Source: Arbacia lixula (taxonomy: Eukaryota > Echinodermata > Echinoidea > Arbacioida > Arbaciidae). From it: a stretch of DNA of 64,000 nt. Both the position numbers and the translations under genes were made by a program. The stretch lies in contig OZ022577.1 of assembly GCA_963669155.1 (NCBI GenBank), positions 24,628,635-24,692,634 of the forward strand. The letters are read 5' to 3'. The notes beneath the pieces were generated by a model that saw nothing but the letters and a program-made list of their open reading frames with translations, made no database searches and was not told the DNA's origin. This document shows, one piece after another, positions 49,401 to 61,400 of the stretch. The number at the start of each line of letters is the position of its first letter. The first letter of the stretch is position 1.

Positions 49401-52400
49401 GGCTGTACATGGATACAGGTATGTCTGAGTCTGTAAACATATATGTGGCAATAAAGACTAAGCCCTGTGCCCTGTCCTGTTGCAGAGAGCAGGAAGCGAA
49501 GAAGGCTATGTCCTTACTTCTAGACTTAGATCTTTGCACACTGTGTTGTGTCCATACAAGACCTAAAACTAGTCCACCAACTGACAAACTTTCCTCACGA
49601 GGATAATCTCTTTTTGGCAGACAAGTTTGACAAATACATTAATATCATTGATGTAAAGGGTAAGGATGAAACCACTATCAAGTTATCAAAAACAAAATTT
49701 AGATATATTTTTTTCTATAGCATCTAAACAAAATTATCTCTATGTGATTTACCATAATATTGAAAGTAAGATTCATAATAACATCATATATCGATTATGA
49801 TAGATAAATATATTATAAGTTCTGAAGATATCAAGAAGTGATCTGAGAGAACATGGTCAAAATAGTTCATTATAACAATTATCTATTTTTAACAAATGCA
49901 TTGACATTAGAACATGACTATGTATTCAATTTGCAAAAATTATGAATTGTGAGCCAGTGAATATGATATAATCTAGTAAACAAAGGAATTCTTTGTTTAG
50001 TGTGTTTTAGATGTGAAGACTTTAAATGCCCTGCAGAGTGTGACCAAGATTATGAAGCGGTGCTACGCTTTATACATCCTAGGTTTGATGAGTAAGTATT
50101 GGGAACAGGACACTGCAGGATTATATTTTGTATTATACAAAGAGAGCTACTTGGGCAGCTCATTTGAGCCTATACGTTTTGCACACATTGAAAGATCACT
50201 AAATTTGTCCAATGGGTTCCTCTTCGTCCTCTCATCCTGAAAAACATATTTTCTATAGACTGCACACAGTAAGTTTCTCTAGTTCAGCAGTTCTTCTTAC
50301 CATATTGGCACATCGACAGTCAGTGAGAGAATGACAGAGTTGCTTACTAGTGACTTAGAGTAGCCCTGTATGAACTCCAAATTTAGGAAAGAATAGTACA
50401 TGTAGTAAGGTTTTCAGTAATAGTAGTAAGGTTTTCTAGTAAGGTTTCATGAATACCAATTTTTCTAAGCTAGACCTAGCCGGTAATCGAAACACTTGTA
50501 GAGCCCAGCTTCAGTCACTTCTGCAACTAACTGTGAAAGTCACTACTGCTAGTAAGGTTTCATAAATACCAAAAATGACTCGACTAGCTAAAGTAAGCGA
50601 ATTCAGGCCTTTTAGTAGCTTACTAGTCTTAGTAAGGTTTCATGAATATGGCCCCAGGCTATGATATTTCTCATATTTTCCCCAAAGTAGAGAATAATTT
50701 CCATCATTTACGATGGATTGTGACACAAACGCAAAAAAACAAAACAAATGTATGTTAAAACTAATACATACTGTCACATTAGCAGGCCTTGAAAAAAAAT
50801 TGATATCCACTATGGTATGCAATACACAAAAGTAATTATCATTTCTAAACAATTTACCCTTGCACCTGGTTGACAAAAAAAAAACATTCTTGGGAGGAGT
50901 GATTATGCTTTCAATTTTGAGGATAGGTTGAGCAACGTTAAGATAGGCACGATGTATTGCTATGGTGTATCGCCTGTCCTGGGTGCAAAATATACAGAAC
51001 CCTGAGGCTTTGTGTTTTACATTTCACTTCAAGAAAAAGTTTTCTGCCAACTTAGCTATCTCTTCTTCCTCCTATAAGTCCTACAAGTTGCTGGATCCAG
51101 TGCTCATGTCTGTCAGAGATTCCTTTTTGTGCCGATGAAGACGAACTTATTGATGTACTATGAGTCCAGATGACAAATGATTCTATTTTGTAATGTCTTG
51201 AGTCAGGATATCCATGGCCACCTCATGATCTTACCTTGCTGTCAATGTTATATGTCATGTGGCATCTTCGATTATCTAATTGATCAGGGACTAGCAAAGA
51301 AACATTTGTGGGTATGCTAATGCAGTACAGCTTACAGATTGTGTTCCTATATGAATTTGTGTATGATACACATGTATAAGCACATGTTACTCTATGATGT
51401 TGTGATCTTATGGTCTGTTCCACTGTCTTAACAGTGTTGATAAACATGCTTCTGTAAAAGGTACAGGATATCTTTGGCCACCTCATGGTCTTGTCGTGCT
51501 GTCAATGTTGTATGAATGATTTGGTATGTTCAATTATCTCGTCAGGGACTAGCAAAGAGCTTGAAAGCTTTGTGTTAGCATAAAAAGAAGTCTCCGAAAC
51601 AAGTAGGATAGCTCCAAAAGATGTCTGATACTTTGAGAAAATGAATTAATTTTTTTTAATACTCTAGATGCTAAATCTCTGAGAAAGATTGCATGACTTG
51701 TCTGCATTCGAATTTTTATGTATTGCTGCATTTAACGTACATTTGGAAATCAGGAAAGAGGTGAAAGTTCACAGTTTAGGGGCAAAATTACATGCAGTTA
51801 TCACAATTATCTGGCATAAAGGAAAACTAAGAGTTCTGTTTATTTTTAATGTTTTCCAGCAGTTCCAGCAGATTAATATAAACAAATAATCAACAAAATA
51901 ATAATCATACACCTATGTTTGGGACCGCAACGACCATAAATGTTGTGTCAGCAATTGGTTGAAGTCTCCGAAACGCTTTTTTCTAGTTATCAGAAATTAT
52001 TTTCAAGAATTATCTCAATAGCTAAATTAATTAAGTTTCATAGCAGTCTCTACATACTAATACATCACTACAATATAGATTCAGAGTGAAATACATCAGG
52101 CTTGATGTATAAAAAATGCAAAATATTATTTTTCATGTTTCAAGTGCTAACGGAAAGTTGGTAATGTGTGACATTTCCAAGCTAAAAGTTATATTTCAAT
52201 AATTTTTTGATGAATGGTCAAGGGGGACATAAAGTCCATTTTGACATACAGATTGGTTGAGTATTATAAGTTTTTGCACAAGGCCACAAACTAATTTGTT
52301 TCGGAGACTTCATTTCAGCTAACGGAAAATTACCACTGTTCAGTCTGGAATCTGTAAAAAAATTAAAAACGCACTGACCGGCTAAATTTCATCAGCAATG

Positions 52401-55400
52401 GAAAGTAAGGATATGAGGTGTATCTCAATAAAAAAATAAGAGATATTCAACCTATAATAATTTATGGGCTTTCCCTCAAAGTTTAGTGTCAATTGCTAAC
52501 GGAAAATGAAGTCTCCGAAACGACAAATATTGATGGCTCGTTAAAAAAAATCAATCTTTAATGACGACCAAAACTAGTTTGGTGCTTTTCATTGAACATC
52601 TAACTATAATATTAGCACAAAAAAATAAACCTTTGAAGGTATGGTATAAAATGCACAGCTTTATAAATAAAGGTAGTGCTTTTTGGGTACACTAAAAAGT
52701 GTCGATTTAGGGTACATAAGTGCCCGCCAAAATTAAACGAAGTTACTCCCAATGATGTCTATGCTACCCAAGGTAGGTCCTAGCTAGATGGCTTATGTGA
52801 AAAAAAATCATTGAATTCTGTAACTGTACAAGACATCCAGGGATCAAAATGTTAAACAAGGCATTAGCAATATTGTGTCTCGCCCACTTGCGAAAATAAC
52901 CAGAAATATCGCGATCTCTGTTGCTACGCAAAAGATGTGCATGAGTAATGTTTGCCTAAATCTACATCAGTAATGCTCACACATGCTCACACAATTCTGT
53001 GCACAAGTTAGGAAGCTGTTACAAATGTGTATAAGTTATACATATAGCCATACGTGTAGCTCTTGAATTAGCTGCACTCTGTGTGCTTGTGACATTCCTC
53101 ACTGGTGAAATAAACATTTAGTAATGTGTACTACCCAGAAGAGTCTGGAATGTTATTTACATGAAAAAAATGTTACAGCTAGCTGAGCCTCATTAGCATA
53201 ATAAAGGAGCTCAGATGGGCTAGTGATGACTCATCAGTGTAATCTAGGTCAGGTCAATATTGTTTGTCATGTTTACAAGCATAGGTTTATGTACAATATA
53301 GAGCTTACTGGATATATTGAGAAATTTCTAGAAGTAGAGTTAATGGGACCTTCTAGAATGTATAGATGGTAGTATATATATGAGTTGTTCAAGATAGGAG
53401 CTGAGTTTTCATATCATCTTGCTCCAGTCACCTGTGATAAGAGTAACCTGCATCTAAGATATTGTTGTGACCCTGGCTCAATACCTACCTGTGGATTTAT
53501 ACGAGGACTTTCTCTCCGTGGATAAATACCTGCCTGTTAAATAGCGCTTATGAGATCCTGCCTGTGAAAGCGTGAAAGCTCTGTGGATTAACATATGACC
53601 ATCTTGGATCATCTATTTGGACTTGACTATCTGGAATACCTGTTCTTCAGCGTACAACATTGGGATCAACATTGCGATCATAATTTGGGAATACTGGATC
53701 GGATTATCAACTGGACCATCAGCGAGAGCCGGGGATCCATTGGACTTCAGTATCCTCCAGCACTGTAAGCTAACCTGTATCCATACATTGTAAAATAATC
53801 TATATACATGTATTTATTTCTTGATGTATTGAAAGTGAACGCTTGTCTTGGTTTTTGAAGGGGAAAATACCCCATATAATAAAGAACACATAAACTAAAT
53901 ATTGGTATCATTTTGTGCGATCCTTTCTGGCGTGAACTGATCGTAACAAAATTTGGGGGCTTGTCCGGGAGATGAACATTGTTAATAAGCCAACATTGTT
54001 CAAAATTCAGTGAAATTTTGGTCATAACTTTGTTTGATCTATCTTAGAGTACACACAGACAAGCTTTCACATATTTTAATTGTGTATGTTGTATACTGTG
54101 TACAATCATGAGTACGTTTGATGCTAAGGCGTTTGCCGAGAGGACAGATTTGTCCTACACAGATTTGGAAAGATTAAGAAAGTGTAATTTGATCGCTATT
54201 GCCCAACATTTGAATGTTGAATTGACACAGGGTATGAAGAAGGCAGAGATACTTGATAGTGTAGCTAGTCACATGACAGTTAGACAACAAACCCAACCAG
54301 CTGAACAACCCCAAGCTATGGGTGGTTCAGATCAAACACAGCTTATGAGCTTGCTAAAATGGAATTTGAAAGAGAGAAGATGAGATTAGAATTTGAAAGA
54401 GAACAAAGACAGCAAGAAGCTGAAGAAAAACAAAGACTGCGAGAAGCTGAAGCTGAAAGAGAACAGAGACAGCTAGAGGCACAAATTGAAATGAGAAGAC
54501 TAGAAATGGAGATGAAATTGCGTGAGCTTGAATTTTCTCAGACCCGTGCACAGGAAAGTAAGTCCCATACATTTGATGTGGCAAAGAATGTTCGTTTGGT
54601 GCCAAAATTTGAAGAGGATAGAGTCGACAAATATTTTGTCTCGTTTGAGAAAGTGGCTAGTACGATGAAATGGCCACAGGAATTTTGGCCGATGCTTCTC
54701 CACAGTGTTTTTGTCGGTAAAGCAGCAGACGTGTACTCATCTCTCTCAGCAGAACAGTCATGTAACTATGCTACTGTAAAGAAAGCAGTACTGAATGCAT
54801 ATGAATTGGTACCGGAGGCGTACAGACAGAAATTCAGAGGTACCAGCCGCAAGCCAGGTCAGACACACGTTGAGTTTGCTCGTGAAAAAGAAATGATGTT
54901 TGATAGGTGGTATGGTTCATTGAAAGTGGAGAAAGATTTTGATAGCCTCAGAGAGGTAGTGTTGTTGGAGGAGTTCAAAAAGAATGTTGCCTCCAATGTG
55001 AGATCCCACCTAGATGATCACAAAATCACAGATCTGAAAAAAGCAGCTCAAATGGCTGATGAGTACGAGCTAACTCACAAGAATGATAACAGACCATCCT
55101 TCCGAAATTTCTCTGGTTATAGAGGTAAAAATCAGAATGATGCACAAAAGGGTACTGGCCAAGCAAAAGATGCGCAAAAAGGCGGCAACACTAGCAGTGG
55201 TTCACCTCCGGCATCCAAAAATCAGTCTGACCATTCAGGTACGGCCAAACCACCTCCAACTTGCTTTCATTGTAACAAGAAGGGGCACTTAAAAGCCCAG
55301 TGCTGGAAATTGCAAAATAAGGAAAAGAAAGAAGTTGGGTTTGTCATGCCAAAAAGTGTCCTCCCAGAAGAAAGTGTCCCAGGTAGAGATAGACAGGTCA

Positions 55401-58400
55401 TTGAAAATCGTCCATTCAATTTTGACGATAAACTTACGCAGGTTGATCAAAAATATCGTAGCTTTTTGTCTGAGGGAATAGTGGCCCCTAGTTCATCTGG
55501 TGAGGCAGGTAAGCCAGTGGTTATCCTTAGGGATACAGGGTCCAATCAGACGTTGTTGGTGGAAGGTAGTGTGACTTTACCACCAGAGAGTGCATTGAAT
55601 GCCAAGGCATTGATACAGCCTATTTTTGGCAGTTGTATCACCGTCCCCTTGTATAAGGTGGATTTAAAGTGTGACCTAGTTTCTGGTCCTGTTACTGTTG
55701 GAGTCATCCCAGAGTTGCCCATGCGGGGTGTAGATTGCTTGCTGGGTAATGACTTGGCTGGCGACAAAGTTGTTGCATCGCCAGGTGCTTCAGAGCAACC
55801 GGTTGAGGTTACTGAAGCTGAACAGTTATAGGTGAAGTTCCCAGGGATTTTTCCGGATTGTGTTGTGGTTTTGGAAAAACCAGTTGAGGTTCCGGAAACT
55901 GAGAACTTACAGGAAGAAGTACCGGGAATTTTCCCAGCTTGTGTTGTTACTAGGTCTCAGGCTCGTAGGGATCCGCACGATGATGCGGATTGTGTTGACG
56001 TGGAGGAGAATACTGGGGTTTGGTTGGCTGAAACCTTTTTCAAGGATTTGAATGAAGGGGGTGCTGTTTTAGGCTCCGAGGCTAGCAGTGGTGAGCTGTT
56101 TAGTAAGTCTTCCTTGGTTCAGGCACAACAGGCAGACATGGAATTGAAGGGCTTGTCTCAGACTGCGTGTTCTGAGGCTGAGGCTGAGGCTGTTAATGTC
56201 CCTGAGTGCTATTATGTCAAAGATGACATTTTGATGAGGAAGTGGAGACCTCCCCTTAGGCCAGCTGATGAGGATTGGACTGTTGTCCATCAAATTGTTG
56301 TCCCTCCCTGTTATCGCAATGAGATTTTGAGAATTGCCCACGAGTTACCTGTTGGCGGCCATTTGGGTGTCAGAAAGACAAAAGATCGAATCATGAGGCA
56401 TTTCTATTGGCCGAAGTTGAGTCGAGATGTGGCTGAGTTTTGCAAAACTTGTCACACATGTCAGGTGGTTGGTAAACCACAGCCGTCGATTAAGCCGGCA
56501 CCATTAATTCCGATACCCGCATTTGATGAACCATTCACTCGGGTTCTAGTTGACTGTGTTGGCCCTTTGCCTAGAACTAGGTCAGGTCATAGGTTCCTCT
56601 TGACAATCATGGATATGTCTACCCGTTTCCCAGAGGCAATTCCACTCAGGAATATTACAGCCAAGACTGTGGTAGAGGCCCTAGTACAGTTTTTCACTAG
56701 GTACGGTCTGCCCAAGGAAATTCAGTCTGACCAGGGATCCAATTTCATGTCGAACATATTTCAAGAGGTGATGTATCAGTTGGGTATCAAACAGCTGAAG
56801 TCGTCAGCTTACCATCCCCAATCTCAAGGTGCATTAGAACGCTACCATCAGACCCTGAAAACCATGATTAGGGCATATTGTGAGGAGCACCCTGAGGACT
56901 GGGATAAGGGCATCCCATGTTTGTTGTTTGCCACTAGGGACTCCCCGAATGAGTCAACGGGATTTAGTCCGTTTGAGTTGGTGTACGGTCACGAGGTTAG
57001 GGGCCCTCTTAAGCTCATAAAGGAGAGGTTCATGTCCCAGGATGATGATGTAAACCTCCTTGACTATGTGTCAAAGTTCCGTGAACGGCTGTTCAGGGCA
57101 TGTGAGGTAGCTAGGGGACATCTGAAAACGTCCCAAGAAAGCATGAAAAAGAAAGCAGACAAAAATGCTAAAGTGCGTACTTTCAAGCCTGGTGACAAAG
57201 TACTCGTGTTGCTACCATTACAGGGTGAGCCATTAAAGGCCAAGTTCAGTGGACCGTACTGTGTCAAAAAGAAACTGAATGATGTCAATTATGTGATCGG
57301 TACTCCAGACAGGAGAAAAGATCAAAGGGTGTGTCATGTGAACATGCTCAAAGAATACTTTGAGCGAGAGGCTAGCCAGCCAGTTGGGGTGATACAGGTG
57401 GTAACCGATGAGGAGGTAGATGTGGTGGAATCAGATGTGGACATGTCTGAATCTGATGTAAACATGAGTGAGCCACCAAGTGTCAGGCTGTCTAACACGG
57501 AGGTATTAGGGAAAACACAGGAAGTGTTGAGTTACCTCCCTGAAGATCAGAGAAAAGATGTAACTGATTTGTTGCATGAATTTGGGGACGTTTGCAAAGA
57601 CAAAGTAGGTTGCACCCCACTGACTGTGCATGATGTTGATGTTGGAGATGCTAGCCCAATCAAACAAACCCCACACTGGTCAAAGGCTAAGGAGGAATTC
57701 AGTCCAACCCTTGTCCTTCAGCAGTTTGAAGTGTATTTGACAAACAGTAAAGGGGAGATAATCCTGTACACAGACCACAATCCCCTTGTCTTCCTGGATC
57801 GGTTCAAAACCAAGAACAGTAGAATATTCAGGTGGAGTCTGCTGATCCAGCCCTATGCACTCAAAATTGTGCATGTATCAGGCAAAAACAATGTCATAGC
57901 TGATGCATTGTCCAGAGTGTGAAAAAAAAAAAACAACAACAAAGAAGTAATAAGTTTTGTCACAAGGTATGTGATTATGTGTAAATATGTTATTGAATCA
58001 ATATGGTGACAAATGACAATTGCCATGTATCCAACAGACTTTGGCAAAAAGATTTTTGAAGTTTATTTTCATGTGGAAACATTCAGTGCAAGTAAGTGCC
58101 TTGCCGGTTGATTATGGTATTGAAACTGTTTGTTTGTTATTAAAGAAAATGTTGTTTGGATAATACATGTCATCAAAATGGTTGAATAAGAAATTCAAAG
58201 TGACAAAATACTTAAGACAAGTTGTCAAGGTTAAATTATGAGTTGTCATAAATGAGACATGGAAATATGATATTGTAAGTGTTCAAACATAAAAGTATGA
58301 TTGTTCATAATGCAGAGAAGGTGAACATGTTTATTTAGGTAACTTTAAATGTTTGAAAATGTAAAAGAAAAATTTGCTACGGCAAAATTTTCTTTTTTCC

Positions 58401-61400
58401 ATGGGGGAAAGTGTTACAAATGTGTATAAGTTATACATATAGCCATACGTGTAGCTCTTGAATTAGCTGCACTCTGTGTGCTTGTGACATTCCTCACTGG
58501 TGAAATAAACATTTAGTAATGTGTACTACCCAGAAGAGTCTGGAATGTTATTTACATGAAAAAAATGTTACAGCTAGCTGAGCCTCATTAGCATAATAAA
58601 GGAGCTCAGATGGGCTAGTGATGACTCATCAGTGTAATCTAGGTCAGGTCAATATTGTTTGTCATGTTTACAAGCATAGGTTTATGTACAATATAGAGCT
58701 TACTGGATATATTGAGAAATTTCTAGAAGTAGAGTTAATGGGACCTTCTAGAATGTATAGATGGTAGTATATATATGAGTTGTTCAAGATAGGAGCTGAG
58801 TTTTCATATCATCTTGCTCCAGTCACCTGTGATAAGAGTAACCTGCATCTAAGATATTGTTGTGACCCTGGCTCAATACCTACCTGTGGATTTATACGAG
58901 GACTTTCTCTCCGTGGATAAATACCTGCCTGTTAAATAGCGCTTATGAGATCCTGCCTGTGAAAGCGTGAAAGCTCTGTGGATTAACATATGACCATCTT
59001 GGATCATCTATTTGGACTTGACTATCTGGAATACCTGTTCTTCAGCGTACAACATTGGGATCAACATTGCGATCATAATTTGGGAATACTGGATCGGATT
59101 ATCAACTGGACCATCAGCGAGAGCCGGGGATCCATTGGACTTCAGTATCCTCCAGCACTGTAAGCTAACCTGTATCCATACATTGTAAAATAATCTATAT
59201 ACATGTATTTATTTCTTGATGTATTGAAAGTGAACGCTTGTCTTGGTTTTTGAAGGGGAAAATACCCCATATAATAAAGAACACATAAACTAAATATTGG
59301 TATCATTTTGTGCGATCCTTTCTGGCGTGAACTGATCGTAACAAAGCCTTCAGCAAGAGTCTTGCAAGTAAACTTTAATGTATGACCTCAAATGTCCTTT
59401 GACCTTATCATGTGACCTCTTACAGCACAATAACATGCAGGTGCCCCCAGTGCATCCACCATCCAAGTTTGATTGCCATTGTAGCAACATGTGATGAGTT
59501 ATGTGTGATAAGAGAGTCTTGCAAGTAAACTTTAACGTATGACCTCAAATGACCTTTGACCTTATCCTGTGACCTCCAACGGTACCATAACATGAAGGTA
59601 CCCCCAGTGTATCTATGACCCAAGTTAGGTTGTAATCCAAGCAACCTATGTGAAGTTATTTGTCAAAAGAGAGTCTTGCGGGTAAACTTTAACGTATGAC
59701 CTCAAATGACCTTTGACCTTATCCTGTGACCTCCAACGGCACCATAACATGAAGGTACCCCCAGTGCATCGATGACCCAAGTTAGGTTGTAATCCAAGCA
59801 ACCCATGTGAAGTTATTTGTCAAAAGAGAGTCTTGCAGGTAAACTTTAACGTATGACCTCAAATGACCTTTGACCTTATCCTGTGACCTCCAACAGCACC
59901 ATAACATGAAGGTACCCCCAGTGCATCTATGACCCAAGTTAGGTTGTAATCCAAGCAACCTATGTGAAGTTATTTGTCAAAAGAGAGTCTTGCAGGTAAA
60001 CTTTAACGTATGACCTCAAATGACCTTTGACCTTATCCTGTGACCTCCAACGGCACCATAACATGAAGGTACCCCCAGTGCATCTATGACCCAAGTTAGG
60101 TTGTAATCCAAGCAACCCATGTGAAGTTATTTGTCAAAAGAGAGTCTTGCAGGTAAACTTTAACGTATGACCTCAAATGACCTTTGACCTTATCCTGTGA
60201 CCTCCAATGGTACCATAACATGAAGGTACCCCCAGTGCATCTATGACCCAAGTTAGGTTGTAATCCAAGCAACCCATGTGAAGTTATTTGTCAAAAGAGA
60301 GTCTTGCAGGTAAACTTTAACGTATGACCTCAAATGACCTTTGACCTTATCCTGTGACCTCCAACGGTACCATAACATGAAGGCACCCCCAGTGCATCTA
60401 TGACCCAAGTTAGGTTGTAATCCAAGCAACCTATGTGAAGTTATTTGTCAAAAGAGAGTCTTGCAGGTAAACTTTAACATTTGTGATGGACGACGGACGA
60501 CGGACGGACGACGGACGGACGACGGACGACGGGCGACGGACGGACAACGGACGGACGACGGACGGACGCCATTTGGATCCCTTAGTCTCGCCTTCACCTC
60601 CAGTGGGCGAGACAAAAAGCAATGTTACACCCTTCATTGTGAAAATGACCATATACATTCAGATCACCGAGGAAGTGATAGTTCGCCTCATTGCCTGAAA
60701 CCAAAAGTTGATTATTTGCTTTATATTCCACATCTGAAACCAACTATATCTATACCAAAAATGACAATTTGACGTACAAAAGTAATGTTTACTTCTCTAC
60801 CTAACCCTGAGCCGCTGCCATGGGAAACACGTGTTAGGACGCGCGTTAATTAGGTCGTGCGTAAAGGATGTGCGTTAGGAAGCGCGTAAGGCCGTTACTG
60901 GGAGCTATTGTGAGTCAATTGATAGTCCGAGTGTAACACACTTTTATTTCGTGCATACTCAAAATATTGATCACGCGTTAGGACCGTGAGGAGTGAAGAG
61001 ATCAGCGAAACCAAAAAGTACTATCACCTAGAGTATGACAAACTTTTCTTCTCAGGTGATCAGATGGGCAAAACTATGATTTATGACGTGATCAACTCTT
61101 GACTAATCGAGTAGCAACATTCTCAATATGTGGAATATAATACTTTCTAGTTATATCACTTTAAACACTCATCAAAGGGCAAATCTCCTTTGTAGTTGGT
61201 GAGGTTATGGGATGTTAATGCTGAGAAAATACTCACCTTTTCATAATGTCCATCCACATTTCTGACGTGCCATTCAACCCTACAGGCAAGTGAAAGAGGA
61301 GTTACTTTCATGTGATACATTAAATATATAATGAATCAATGAGCTGCAATGTTTAAAAAAAAATACTAGTGTGGCATCAAACAAAACAAATAATGTAAAA

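Larger units (their letters stand above)
47346..52876. mobile_element. Candidate large non-coding element with subterminal motif clusters
   Basis: AT-rich stretch without a recognisable gene. It separates the two halves of the flanking repeat (47343 and 52878), as an insertion would. GTTTCGGAGACTTCA or a one-base variant occurs eight times: 47840, 47871, 48248 and 48608 in + orientation, and 51587-51600, 51960 and 52507 in - orientation, plus 52298 in +. GCTAAC or TGCTAAC follows within a few bases in most. The motif clusters near both ends and is absent from the middle, where another element (48739-50655) sits. Such layout fits transposase-binding subterminal repeats. Termini not identified. 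Confidence 0.45.
53017..59343 (+). mobile_element. LTR retrotransposon, Gypsy (Gmr1-like, integrase before RT), young, RT-deleted
   Basis: Two 932-bp LTRs (53017-53948 and 58412-59343), both TGTTAC...GTAACA, in which I found no difference by eye. Flanks share AAGC (53013-53016, 59344-59347) as a 4-bp target duplication. A PBS, a polypurine tract, Gag, protease and integrase are present. Pol order is protease, integrase, then the start of RT and the end of RNase H. That order is unusual for Ty3/Gypsy and is known from the Gmr1 group of deuterostome elements. RT and most of RNase H are missing. It lies in sense opposite to its host gene, inside the big intron. Confidence 0.93.

Noticed and set aside
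53017-59343. Possible endogenous retrovirus
   Set aside because: No envelope-like frame between pol and the 3' LTR, and the Gag/Pol type is Gypsy retrotransposon.
59354-60477. Regular 157-bp spacing considered as a CRISPR array
   Set aside because: Units are repeated along their whole length with no unique spacers, in a eukaryotic intron; it is a satellite.
60461-60772. Asp/Gly/Arg-rich frames of about 70-100 residues
   Set aside because: They read the GACGG simple repeat and adjoining repeat arm.
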